A DNA stretch of 33,985 nt, from the NCBI RefSeq assembly GCF_902490045.1, contig NZ_CABUCJ010000016.1, forward strand, positions 1 to 33,985, in the 5' to 3' direction. Origin of the DNA: an uncultured Anaerotruncus sp. (lineage in GTDB: Bacteria > Bacillota > Clostridia > Oscillospirales > Ruminococcaceae). How positions within the stretch are numbered: the first letter of the stretch is position 1; the number at the start of each line of letters is the position of its first letter. A program made the translations under genes and the position numbers. The notes under the pieces were generated by a model that saw only the letters and a list, made by a program, of their open reading frames with translations, had not been told where the DNA came from and did not search any database. Of this stretch, positions 9,731 to 17,849 are shown piece by piece.

Positions 9731-11017
9731 ATGGAAAAGCAGGTTATCAAATCCGCGCGCCTCGGGGAAGAGATGGTGCGCGTTAAGCACAGCTCCGGCC
9801 TCAACATGCTGCTCTGCCCGATGAAGGGCTACTCGACCGCCTACGCGACCTTCACGGCCAACGTGGGCTCGGTGGACACCGGCTTCAAGACGCAAGACGA
9901 CGCGGAGTTCGTCGACGTGCCGGAGGGGATCGCGCATTTCCTCGAGCACAAGATGTTTGAAAACGAGGAGGGGGACGCGTTCGAGCGGTACGCCAAAACA
10001 GGCGCCTCCGCCAACGCCTACACCTCCTTCGACAAGACCGCCTATCTCTTCGCCTGCACCGGAAACTTCGAGCAGTCGCTCGAAATCCTGCTCGACTTTG
10101 TGCGCCGTCCCTACTTTACAAAGGAGTCGGTACAGAAGGAGCAGGGGATCATCGGGCAGGAGATCCGCATGTATGACGACGACGGCGACTGGCGGGTGCA
10201 GTTCAACCTGCTCGCCGCGCTCTACCACAAGCATCCGGTGCGCATCGACATCGCGGGCACCGTCGAGTCGATCTCCCAAATCGATCACGAGCTGCTCTAC
10301 CGCTGCTACCGCACCTTCTACAACCTGAGCAACATGGTGCTCTGCGTGGCGGGCAACTTTGACGTGGACACCGTGCTGAGGGTCGCCGACCGGGTGCTCA
10401 AACCGGATGAGAAGCCGGTGGAGATCGAGCGCCGCACGGTCGACGAGCCGGAAAGCGTCTGCAGGCCGCTGGTCGAGCAGAAGCTGCCGGTCGCCACGCC
10501 GCTCTTTGAATTCGGCTTCAAGGGCCGCGCCGGCACGCCTGAGGAAAACCTCAAAAACCAGGTGCTCGACGAGCTGCTCGCCGACATCATCGCGGGGGAG
10601 GCGTCGCCGCTCTACCGCCGCATGTATGACGCGGGCATCATCAACGCGACCTTCGGCAGCGAGATCATGGCCGGGCGCGACTATATGTGCGCGATCTTCT
10701 CGGGCGAGAGCCGCGAGCCGGAGCGGGTCGCCCGGGAAATCAAAGAGGAGATCGCCCGCATGAGGCGGGAGGGGATCGACGGGCGGATGTTCGAACTCTG
10801 CCGCAGAGCCACCTACGGGCGCTATATCGGCATGTACAGCCGTGTGGAAGCGGTAGCGGGCCTGATGGCCGCGACCTATTTCGCGGGTATCGACGACATC
10901 TATTCGCTGCTCGACATCGTGGCGGACGCGACCGTCGAACAGCTCGCCGAACGGCTGGAGACCGCCTTTGACGAAACCAGGTCGGCGCTTTCGATCGTGC
11001 GTCCGCTCGACGAATAA
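9731..11017 (+). CDS. yfmH: M16-family zinc peptidase YfmH
   Basis: This 428-residue protein is the catalytic partner of YfmF. The inverted zinc motif HFLEH is at residues 69-73, and candidate third ligands (E137 or E144) lie in the EQGIIGQEI helix. The C-terminal lobe has the usual substrate-cradle sequence (LADIIAGEASPLYRRMYDAGIIN). The start codon is one base after the yfmF stop, so the two are translationally coupled and probably form a heterodimer, as in other split M16 pairs. The substrate is not evident from the sequence. The family's link to EF-P modification is from database naming, and no EF-P gene is in the window. Confidence 0.92.
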   Translation: MEKQVIKSARLGEEMVRVKHSSGLNMLLCPMKGYSTAYATFTANVGSVDTGFKTQDDAEFVDVPEGIAHFLEHKMFENEEGDAFERYAKTGASANAYTSFDKTAYLFACTGNFEQSLEILLDFVRRPYFTKESVQKEQGIIGQEIRMYDDDGDWRVQFNLLAALYHKHPVRIDIAGTVESISQIDHELLYRCYRTFYNLSNMVLCVAGNFDVDTVLRVADRVLKPDEKPVEIERRTVDEPESVCRPLVEQKLPVATPLFEFGFKGRAGTPEENLKNQVLDELLADIIAGEASPLYRRMYDAGIINATFGSEIMAGRDYMCAIFSGESREPERVAREIKEEIARMRREGIDGRMFELCRRATYGRYIGMYSRVEAVAGLMAATYFAGIDDIYSLLDIVADATVEQLAERLETAFDETRSALSIVRPLDE

Positions 11018-11035
11018 ACGGGGGAGGCTGACGGC

Positions 11036-12152
11036 ATGGACTTTTACAGGCACGCGGTGTCCTTCCCGGGCCTGGGCATCGGGGAGTTCGAAATCAACCA
11101 GACCGCATTTACGATTCCCGGCATCGACTGGCCGGTCCGCTGGTACGGCGTCATCATCGCGGCGGGGTTCCTGCTCGCGATCTTCTATATCCTGAAGCGC
11201 ACCCGTACCTTCGGCCTCGACGCCGACCGGGTGCTCGACGTCATCATCGGCGGCGTGATTGGCGGCATCGTCGGCGCGCGGCTCTACTATGTGATCTTCA
11301 GCTGGGAGATCTACGCGGACGACCCGATCAGCATCTTCTACCTCTGGAAGGGCGGCATCGCCATCTACGGGGGCGTGATCGGCGGTTTTCTGGCGGGGTA
11401 TCTCATCTGCCGCTGGCGGAAGGTGAAGTTCCTGCCCATGGCCGACCTCGCGGTCGGCGGGCTTATCCTCGCGCAGTCGATCGGCCGGTGGGGAAACTTC
11501 GTCAACATCGAGGCGTTCGGCTCCAACACCACCGCCCCTTGGGGGATGGCGGGCCCGGCGGTCCGGCAGTACCTCGCGAGCCATCAGGCGGCGCTTGCCG
11601 CGCAGGGGGTCGTCGTCGACCCGTCGCTCCCGGTGCACCCGACCTTCTTCTATGAGTCGGTCTGGTGCCTGCTCGGGTTCCTGTTCATCGCGTGGTACAC
11701 CAGGCGCCGCCGGTTCGACGGCGAGCTGACCCTCGTCTACGCCGCGTGGTACGGCGCGGGCCGCGCCGTCATCGAGGGACTCCGCACCGACAGCCTCATG
11801 TGGGGAAGCGTGCGGGTGTCGCAGGCGCTGGCGGTCGTCCTTGTGATCGCCGCGCTTGCGCTCGAGTTCTGGGTGCGCGGGCGCATCCGCGCGCACGCGG
11901 GGGATCCCGATTATCTGAAGCTCTATGTGGACACCGGGGAGGGACAGGCCGTGCTGGCCGGGACCTTCTATCAGCAGGCGGAGGCGCCCGAACCGCCGGA
12001 GGCTTTGGGAGCGGGGGAGCAGCCCGCTTTTCCGGAGCCCCCGGAGACGGACGAAGCCGTATCCGAAGGGGAGGAGCCCGCCGGAGAGCCGGCGGGGGAC
12101 GCGCCCGGAAAAAGTGAGGAACCCGAGACGACCGATGGGGAGGACGAAAAAG

Positions 12153-12172
<20 letters not shown>
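11036..12172 (+). CDS. lgt: Prolipoprotein diacylglyceryl transferase with acidic C-terminal tail
   Basis: Lgt transfers diacylglycerol from phosphatidylglycerol to the lipobox cysteine of prelipoproteins. The membrane core covers about residues 1-285 with about seven hydrophobic spans. It contains the Lgt signature GRWGNFVNIEAFG and HPTFFYESVWCLLGF; the Arg and Asn-rich signature and the HPTxxYE motif are family hallmarks. The protein is 378 residues, longer than the usual 260-300, because about 80 residues rich in Pro, Glu, Asp and Gly follow the last span. The gene sits 18 bp after yfmH and overlaps folD by 20 bp. A lipoprotein substrate is encoded in this same window (26678-27487). Confidence 0.95.
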
Positions 12173-12995
<823 letters not shown>

Positions 12996-13024
12996 GAGAA
13001 ACGCCTGAAAATACCTCCCGTCCC

Positions 13025-13053
13025 TTGACATGGGGGCTTTGATGTGCTAAAAT
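13025..13053 (+). promoter_or_regulatory. Strong sigma-A-type promoter for rplU-rpmA
   Basis: A perfect TTGACA (13025-13030), a 17-bp spacer and TAAAAT (13048-13053) give a near-consensus housekeeping promoter, as expected for ribosomal protein genes. Transcription should start near 13060, leaving a leader of about 75 nt. Confidence 0.9.
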
Positions 13054-13059
13054 ATCACT

Positions 13060-13115
13060 TGCCGCATGTTTCAGGCTATAAGTGCGCCCATACGCCGCCT
13101 GACCGCAGCGAGTCT
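13060..13115 (+). promoter_or_regulatory. Candidate ribosomal protein L21 leader (autoregulatory RNA)
   Basis: Between the promoter and rplU, TCAGGC (13071-13076) and GCCTGA (13097-13102) are perfect complements enclosing an AAGTGCGCCCATACGCC loop that can pair further internally. Firmicutes rplU genes commonly carry an L21 leader at this position (Rfam has such a family). The assignment rests on position and the hairpin; I could not align it to the covariance model. Confidence 0.55.
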
Positions 13116-13134
13116 ATTGAAATGAGGAAACAGA

Positions 13135-13446
13135 ATGTACGCAGTCATTTGCACAGGCGGAAAGCAGTATCGCGTTTCTGAAGGCGATGTTGTTTTTATC
13201 GAGAAGCTCGACGCCGAGGTTGACGCAACCGTGAATTTCGACCAGGTCCTCGCAGTCGGCAAGGACGACGGCGTGGTCGTCGGAGCCCCCACCGTGGCGG
13301 GCGCGACCGTGACCGGCAAGGTGCTCAGGAACGGCAAGGCCAAGAAGATCACCGTCTTCACCTACCGTCCGAAGAAGGGCTCCGCCCGCAAGCTGGGCCA
13401 CCGCCAGCCGTATACGAAGGTCGAAATCCAGTCGATCAAGGCTTAA
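13135..13446 (+). CDS. rplU: 50S ribosomal protein L21
   Basis: L21 (103 residues, normal length) binds 23S rRNA in the large subunit. The sequence starts MYAVICTGGKQYRVSEGD and ends with the RKLGHRQPYTKVEI block that contacts rRNA. A GAGG ribosome binding site lies before the ATG. It is followed after 29 bp by rpmA. In Bacillus a small cysteine protease gene (prp/ysxB) sits between the two; it is absent here. Confidence 0.98.
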   Translation: MYAVICTGGKQYRVSEGDVVFIEKLDAEVDATVNFDQVLAVGKDDGVVVGAPTVAGATVTGKVLRNGKAKKITVFTYRPKKGSARKLGHRQPYTKVEIQSIKA

Positions 13447-13475
13447 TCGTAGAAAGGAAAGCAGAGGTGTTTTAA

Positions 13476-13733
13476 ATGGCACATAAAAAAGGTGTAGGTT
13501 CTACCAAGAACGGACGCGATTCCGAATCCAAACGCCTTGGCGTGAAGCGTGCTGACGGCCAGTTCGTGCTTGCCGGCAACATCCTCGTCCGCCAGAGGGG
13601 CACTCATATCCATCCGGGCACCAACGTCGGCAGGGGCTCCGACGACACCCTCTTCGCCCTGAGCGACGGGAAAGTGAAATTCGAGCGCCTCGGTCGCGAC
13701 CGCAAGAAGGTTTCGATCGTCCCCGTCCAGTAA
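13476..13733 (+). CDS. rpmA: 50S ribosomal protein L27 without N-terminal extension
   Basis: L27 (85 residues) reaches the peptidyl transferase centre with its N-terminus. It begins MAHKKGVGSTKNGRDS. In many Firmicutes L27 carries an N-terminal extension of about nine residues ending in an FF/A-type site removed by Prp protease. Here an in-frame TAA lies immediately before the ATG, so no extension is possible, and the ribosome binding site AGGTG (13465-13469) fits this start. This agrees with the missing prp gene. A terminator follows. Confidence 0.98.
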   Translation: MAHKKGVGSTKNGRDSESKRLGVKRADGQFVLAGNILVRQRGTHIHPGTNVGRGSDDTLFALSDGKVKFERLGRDRKKVSIVPVQ

Positions 13734-13750
13734 TCATTTTTGCAGCAAGT

Positions 13751-13776
13751 CCCGAGTGGAAACACTCGGGATTTTT
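13751..13776 (+). terminator. Rho-independent terminator after rpmA
   Basis: CCCGAGTG (13751-13758) and CACTCGGG (13763-13770) pair around a GAAA tetraloop and are followed by ATTTTTG. It separates the ribosomal protein genes from obgE. Confidence 0.92.
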
Positions 13777-13834
13777 GTTCTTTATCGGGGCATCCTAAAT
13801 CCATAACACCCGGACCGAAGACAGGAGTAAAAGC

Positions 13835-15106
13835 ATGTTTGTAGACAAGGTAAAAATCCGCATCAGGGCGGGGGACGGCGGCAACGGCGCCGTGGCGTTC
13901 CACCGGGAAAAATACGTCGCGGCGGGCGGCCCCGACGGCGGGGACGGCGGACGCGGCGGAAACGTCGTGTTCCAGGCCGATACCAACCTGTCCACGTTGG
14001 TGGACTTCAAGTATAAGCGCCGCTTCATCGCGGAAAACGGCGCGCCGGGCGGCGGCGGGCGCCGCAGCGGCAGAAACGCGCCCGATCTCGTCATCCGCGT
14101 GCCGCGCGGGACCGTCGTGCGGGACGCGGCCTCGGGGCGCGTCATGGCCGACCTGTCGGGCGAGGAGCCCGCGGTGGTCGCGCGCGGCGGCAAGGGCGGC
14201 TGGGGCAACAGCCACTTCGCCACCCCCACCCGCCAGTGTCCCCGCTTTTCCAAGCCGGGGCTGCCCGGCGAGGAATACGAGGTCGAGCTGGAGCTCAAGC
14301 TGCTGGCCGACGTGGGGCTGGTGGGCTTCCCGAACGTGGGCAAGTCGACCCTGCTCTCGATGGTGTCGGCCGCGAAGCCGGAGATCGCCAACTACCACTT
14401 TACCACCCTCACGCCGGTGCTCGGCGTCGTCAAGGTGGCGGAGGGCAAGTCGTTCGTCATGGCGGACATCCCCGGCCTCATCGAAGGGGCCAGCGAGGGG
14501 GTCGGGCTCGGGCACGAGTTCCTGCGTCATGTCGACCGCTGCCGCCTGATCGTGCACGTCGTCGACGTGTCCGGCTCGGAGGGCCGCGATCCCGCCGCCG
14601 ATTTTGAGTCGATCAACGCCGAACTCGAGAAGTTCAATCCCGAGCTCGCTTCCCGTCCGCAGATCGTCGCCGCCAACAAGACCGACATGGCCTCTCCCGA
14701 ACAGCTCGCGGCCTTCCGCCGCTGCATCGAGGAAAAGGGGTATCCCTTTTATGAAATCTGCGCCCCGATCGGGGAGGGAATCGAACCGCTTGTCTATGCG
14801 ATTTCACAGAAGCTCGACACCCTGCCGCCCATCAGGGAGTACGAGGTCGACCATGTGCCGCTCGAGGAGCGGGAGCGCCTCGCCCGCAACGTCTTTGACA
14901 TCCATGTGGAGGACGGCGTATACATCGTCGAGGCGGATTGGCTGATGCCCGCGCTCGGCATGGTGGACATGGACGACTACGAGAGCCTCCAGTATTTCCA
15001 GCGGGTGCTGCGCCAGAGCGGCATCATCGACAGGCTCGAGGAGATGGGCATCCAGGAGGGCGACACGGTCAGCATCCTCAATTTTGAGTTTGAATACATC
15101 AGGTAA
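13835..15106 (+). CDS. obgE: GTPase ObgE/CgtA
   Basis: Obg is an essential ribosome-associated GTPase involved in 50S assembly and stress signalling. The 423-residue protein has the glycine-rich Obg fold (residues 1-158, FVDKVKIRIRAGDGGNG and following), a G domain with GFPNVGKST (G1), DIPGLIEGAS (G3) and NKTD (G4), and a C-terminal OCT domain that Gram-positive Obg proteins carry. An AGGAG site seven bases before the ATG supports the start. Its position after rplU-rpmA is the conserved bacterial order, although a terminator and about 100 bp lie between, so it probably has its own promoter; I saw only weak candidates. Confidence 0.97.
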   Translation: MFVDKVKIRIRAGDGGNGAVAFHREKYVAAGGPDGGDGGRGGNVVFQADTNLSTLVDFKYKRRFIAENGAPGGGGRRSGRNAPDLVIRVPRGTVVRDAASGRVMADLSGEEPAVVARGGKGGWGNSHFATPTRQCPRFSKPGLPGEEYEVELELKLLADVGLVGFPNVGKSTLLSMVSAAKPEIANYHFTTLTPVLGVVKVAEGKSFVMADIPGLIEGASEGVGLGHEFLRHVDRCRLIVHVVDVSGSEGRDPAADFESINAELEKFNPELASRPQIVAANKTDMASPEQLAAFRRCIEEKGYPFYEICAPIGEGIEPLVYAISQKLDTLPPIREYEVDHVPLEERERLARNVFDIHVEDGVYIVEADWLMPALGMVDMDDYESLQYFQRVLRQSGIIDRLEEMGIQEGDTVSILNFEFEYIR

Positions 15107-15118
15107 AGGACGGCTTTT

Positions 15119-15520
15119 ATGCTCGATTTGAAACCGCAGGAACAGAACCCGAAGCTCTTAAGCCCGTTGACCCTCGCCTTTCTGGGGGACGCGGTCTATG
15201 AACTGTGCGTGCGCCAGCGGGTCGTGGCGGAGGGCAACCGCCCCGTCAACGGCATGCACCGCGAAGCGGTGAAGCTCGTCAACGCGGCCGCCCAGTCGGA
15301 CGCGTTCGAACGCATTTCCGGCGCGCTCACCGAGGAGGAGCTCGCCGTTTACAAGCGCGGGCGCAACGCCAACGCCACCAGCTCCCCCAGACACGCGGCG
15401 CTCGCCGATTATCGGCGCGCCACCGGCGTGGAGGCGCTCTTCGGCTACCTCTATCTCAAGGGCGAGATGGAGCGCATCGGGGAGCTGTTCGATCTGGCCT
15501 GCGCCGCGGCGGAAGGGTAG
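15119..15520 (+). CDS. mrnC: Mini-ribonuclease 3
   Basis: Mini-RNase III is a dsRNA endonuclease consisting of an RNase III catalytic domain without a dsRNA-binding domain; in Bacillus it matures 23S rRNA. The 133-residue length is typical. The catalytic signature LAFLGDAVYELCVRQ is near residue 20, and YKRGRNANATSSPRHA contains the family's conserved basic and Asn-rich loop. The second acidic cluster is GYLYLKGEMERIGELF. It lies 12 bp after obgE and 10 bp before yitT. In many Firmicutes mrnC follows cysS; here it follows obgE, so two ribosome-biogenesis genes are co-transcribed. Confidence 0.93.
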   Translation: MLDLKPQEQNPKLLSPLTLAFLGDAVYELCVRQRVVAEGNRPVNGMHREAVKLVNAAAQSDAFERISGALTEEELAVYKRGRNANATSSPRHAALADYRRATGVEALFGYLYLKGEMERIGELFDLACAAAEG

Positions 15521-15530
15521 GGGGATCGCG

Positions 15531-16403
15531 TTGGAGAGAGCGGGACTGCGCAAAACGCTGTGGGAACTGCTGGTGGAGCTCGCCTTCGACGGCGTGGGCA
15601 GCTTTGCCTTCGCCGTGGGGATGCAGATGTTCATCGCCCCCAACCAGATCGCGCCGGGCGGCGTGAGCGGCCTGGCGGTGGTGCTCAACTACCTGACGCG
15701 GGTCCCGATCGGGATCTGGTCCTTTTTCATCAACATCCCGCTGCTGCTGGTCGGGCTGCGGTTCCTCGGCAGGCGGTTCGCCCTGCGCACCCTCAAGACG
15801 GTGGTCGTCCTGTCCGTCATGATCGACTACGCAGCCGCGCCGCTGCCCGCCTACACGGGAGACCCGCTGCTCGCCGCGCTCTTCGGCGGCGTGCTCATGG
15901 GCGCGGGGATGGCGGTCGTCTTCCTGCGCGGCTCCACGACGGGCGGCAGCGACATCGTCTCCCGGGTGCTCCAGCTCCGGTATCCCTATATCCCGCTCGG
16001 CAGGATTCTGATGTCGATCGACGTGGTGGTCATCCTCATCTCGGCGGCGGTCTTCGGACGGATCGAAACGGCCCTCTACGGGATGGTCGCGGTCTTCACC
16101 GCATCCAAGGTGATCGACGGCATCCTCTACGGCATGGATACCGGGAAGCTCATCTATGTCATGTCGCGGGACTCCCAGACGATCGCCAAGCGGGTGATGG
16201 CGGAGCTGGAGCGCGGCTGCACCCTGCTCAAGTCGACCGGGGCGTTCACCCGGAACGACGCGCAGGTCCTGCTCGTGGCGGTGCGCCGCCAGCAGTACCA
16301 CCCGCTCAAAAAGATCATCCATGAGGTTGACCCCGCGGCCTTTGTCATCGTGACCGATTCCACCGAGGTGATCGGGCTGGGCTTCAAGCCGATCACCGGA
16401 TAA
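15531..16403 (+). CDS. YitT family membrane protein (DUF161 plus DUF2179)
   Basis: The 290-residue protein has an N-terminal membrane region of five to six spans (about residues 15-190, including NQIAPGGVSGLAVVLNYL and the glycine-rich GSTTGGSDIVSRVLQ). A soluble C-terminal DUF2179 domain follows (about 200-285, GKLIYVMSRDSQTIAKRVM to GLGFKPI). This is the standard YitT architecture; members are widespread in Firmicutes and the transported substrate is unknown. The start is a TTG codon at 15531, with GGGGAT upstream and homology starting close after. It is the last gene of the obgE-mrnC-yitT unit. Confidence 0.9.
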   Translation: MERAGLRKTLWELLVELAFDGVGSFAFAVGMQMFIAPNQIAPGGVSGLAVVLNYLTRVPIGIWSFFINIPLLLVGLRFLGRRFALRTLKTVVVLSVMIDYAAAPLPAYTGDPLLAALFGGVLMGAGMAVVFLRGSTTGGSDIVSRVLQLRYPYIPLGRILMSIDVVVILISAAVFGRIETALYGMVAVFTASKVIDGILYGMDTGKLIYVMSRDSQTIAKRVMAELERGCTLLKSTGAFTRNDAQVLLVAVRRQQYHPLKKIIHEVDPAAFVIVTDSTEVIGLGFKPITG

Positions 16404-16405
16404 AA

Positions 16406-16437
16406 AGAGGGCCGGCCGCCTGCGCGGCCGGCCCTCT
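16406..16437. terminator. Very stable hairpin between convergent genes (bidirectional terminator)
   Basis: A perfect 14-bp stem (16406-16419 with 16424-16437) closes a CTGC loop, three bases after the yitT stop. On the minus strand it is followed by TTTTTA, so it reads best as a terminator for the minus-strand Asn-rich gene; on the plus strand the tail is TCAGGG. Confidence 0.7.
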
Positions 16438-16448
16438 TCAGGGCGCGG

Positions 16449-16495
16449 GAAAGCCCCCGGATCTGCCGCGCGCGGCGGGACATCCGGGGGCTTTC
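16449..16495. repeat. Second large inverted repeat beside the yitT terminator
   Basis: Arms GAAAGCCCCCGGAT (16449-16462) and ATCCGGGGGCTTTC (16482-16495) are perfectly complementary and enclose a 19-nt centre that itself contains the palindrome CCGCGCGCGG. There is no T-run on either side. It could back up termination or protect a 3' end. Confidence 0.6.
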
Positions 16496-16519
16496 GGCGC
16501 TCTATCAGACGAAACGGTC

Positions 16520-16735
16520 TTAGTTGGACAGCTCGTTACGGTTCTTCCTCGCCTGGGTGGATTTCTGGTTGTTCCTGTTGGAGCTGTTGGAATTGTTGGA
16601 ATTGCTGTTCTGTTCGTTGCTGAAGCTGTTGGAACGGCTGGAGTTGTTGGAGCTGTTGTTCTGCTCGTTGCTGAAACGATTGGAACGGTTCTGCTCGTTG
16701 TTCAGGCTGTTCTGCTCATTGCGGTTGTTGGACAT
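16520..16735 (-). CDS. Asn/Ser/Gln-rich low-complexity small protein
   Basis: This 71-residue protein (starting MSNNRNEQNSL and ending KNRNELSN) is made almost entirely of Asn, Ser, Gln, Glu and Arg. It contains four copies of an NEQN core, two within the longer unit FSNEQN. The ATG at 16735 is chosen because AGAGGTG lies about eight bases upstream; the open frame extends farther upstream without a better start. The composition and internal repeats recall gamma-type small acid-soluble spore proteins, but the spacing is not that of known SspE, so no function is assigned. It is AT-richer than its neighbours and isolated between terminators. Confidence 0.6.
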   Translation of the reverse strand: MSNNRNEQNSLNNEQNRSNRFSNEQNNSSNNSSRSNSFSNEQNSNSNNSNSSNRNNQKSTQARKNRNELSN

Positions 16736-16917
16736 CTTCATTTCACCTCTTTTCAAATTTGGCGGTACTCTTATTATTCGAAAATCCGGACGGTTTATTC
16801 CATGCAATGATCGTCAGTGGTAAAAAGTCCCCGACGGGATGGAAAAAAGTTTACAAAGGAACAAAGATAAATTCAGAAAAATTTGCTATCATTTTCTCTG
16901 GAATTTTCCAAAAGGGC

Positions 16918-16946
16918 TTGACTTAACTATACTGTTGTGGTATAGT
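16918..16946 (+). promoter_or_regulatory. Promoter of the rubrerythrin gene
   Basis: TTGACT (16918-16923), a 17-bp spacer and TATAGT (16941-16946) form a near-consensus sigma-A-type promoter about 55 bp before the ribosome binding site. Confidence 0.88.
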
Positions 16947-16948
16947 TA
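16924..16948 (+). promoter_or_regulatory. Perfect palindromic operator overlapping the -10 element
   Basis: TAACTATAC (16924-16932) and GTATAGTTA (16940-16948) are perfect 9-bp inverted repeats separated by TGTTGTG. The palindrome fills the spacer and covers the -10 element, the position of a repressor site. The geometry differs from the PerR box (7-1-7). The regulator is not in the window. Confidence 0.75.
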
Positions 16949-17001
16949 AAACAGGTTATGAAAACCGCGTTTGAAATGAAAATCAACAGGAGGATATGAC
17001 G

Positions 17002-17547
17002 ATGAAAAAGTTTGTTTGCACCATTTGCGGATATGTTCATGAGGGAGACACCCCGCCGGAGTTCTGCCCGCAGTGCAAGGCGCCCGCTTCCAAGTTCGAG
17101 GAGCAGAAGGCGGATTCGCTGACCTGGGCGGACGAGCACCGTGTCGGCGTCGCGGCCGGCGTGGATCCGGAGATCGTTGAGGGCCTGCGCATGAACTTCA
17201 CCGGCGAGTGCTCCGAGGTCGGCATGTATCTGGCGATGGCGCGTCAGGCGCACCGTGAGGGCTATCCCGAGATCGGCCTCTACTATGAGAAGGCCGCCTA
17301 TGAAGAGGCGGAGCATGCCGCGAAATTTGCCGAGCTGCTCGGCGAGGTCGTCTTCGCGGACACCAAGAAGAACCTCGAGCTGCGCGTGGCCGCTGAAAAC
17401 GGCGCCTGCGAGGGCAAGAAGAAGCTCGCCACCCGCGCCAAGGAGCTCGGCCTCGACGCGATCCACGACACCGTCCATGAGATGTGCAAGGATGAAGCCC
17501 GCCACGGCTGCGGCTTCCAGGGCCTGCTCAACCGCTATTTCAAATAA
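17002..17547 (+). CDS. Reverse rubrerythrin (NADH peroxidase type)
   Basis: This 181-residue protein has a rubredoxin-like domain at the N-terminus (CTICGY and CPQC, residues 5-30) followed by a ferritin-like diiron domain (about 45-180). That is the reverse of classical rubrerythrin and typical of clostridial reverse rubrerythrins that reduce H2O2 and O2. Diiron-type ExxH signatures are seen in YEEAEHAAKFAELLG and CKDEARHGCGF. The ATG at 17002 is preferred over 16996 because AGGAGG at 16988-16993 is eight bases from it and only two from the other. A repressor-type palindrome overlaps the promoter, and a terminator follows, so it is a regulated single-gene unit. Confidence 0.92.
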   Translation: MKKFVCTICGYVHEGDTPPEFCPQCKAPASKFEEQKADSLTWADEHRVGVAAGVDPEIVEGLRMNFTGECSEVGMYLAMARQAHREGYPEIGLYYEKAAYEEAEHAAKFAELLGEVVFADTKKNLELRVAAENGACEGKKKLATRAKELGLDAIHDTVHEMCKDEARHGCGFQGLLNRYFK

Positions 17548-17560
17548 GCATGCTTTCCAT

Positions 17561-17587
17561 AAAAGCGGCGGGTTTCCCGCCGCTTTT
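17561..17587 (+). terminator. Rho-independent terminator after the rubrerythrin gene
   Basis: AAAAGCGGCGGG (17561-17572) and CCCGCCGCTTTT (17576-17587) form a perfect stem with a TTT loop and a T-rich 3' end. Confidence 0.93.
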
Positions 17588-17620
17588 ATTCGTATATCCG
17601 CAGCCGGTGGAGGAATCCTA

Positions 17621-17806
17621 ATGGAAAGAAGACCTGAGAGGGAGGAATCTCCATTGGCAAAAAAGGCAAAGCTGCCCGACGGCCCCGCAGAGCGGGTGGA
17701 AGCGCAGAACGAAGGGATCCGGCCGGAGAGCAGCCACCACGCGGCCAACCAGAACCAGCGCCACAACGTCAGGAAGGAAGCGCTCGGCCCGAACACCAGA
17801 CGATAA
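17621..17806 (+). CDS. Small hypothetical protein, 61 residues, highly charged
   Basis: The ATG at 17621 has GGAGGA (17609-17614) six bases upstream, and the frame ends just before a strong terminator, which together make a real gene likely. The protein starts MERRPEREESPLAKKAK and ends RKEALGPNTRR. It is rich in Arg, Glu, Lys, Asn and His, has no cysteine and no membrane span, and looks disordered. I do not recognise the family. It lies between the rubrerythrin terminator and a convergent terminator, so it is either transcribed alone or by read-through. Confidence 0.6.
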   Translation: MERRPEREESPLAKKAKLPDGPAERVEAQNEGIRPESSHHAANQNQRHNVRKEALGPNTRR

Positions 17807-17842
17807 AAAGAGGCGGCCTCCAATTCCGGAGGCCGCCTCTTT
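17807..17842. terminator. Bidirectional terminator between convergent genes
   Basis: AAAGAGGCGGCCTCC (17807-17821) and GGAGGCCGCCTCTTT (17828-17842) pair perfectly around AATTCC. A- and T-rich flanks on both sides let it stop the small plus-strand gene and the minus-strand radical SAM operon. Confidence 0.9.
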
Positions 17843-17849
17843 CGCCGTT

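Noticed and set aside
13776..13834. Possible promoter for obgE (TTGTTC with TAAATC)
   Set aside because: The spacing is 15 bp and both boxes are weak; not strong enough to list as a feature.
16524..16823. Leu-rich plus-strand frame opposite the Asn-rich protein
   Set aside because: Its Leu-rich sequence is simply the complement of Asn/Gln-rich codons. The minus-strand frame has the ribosome binding site and a terminator.
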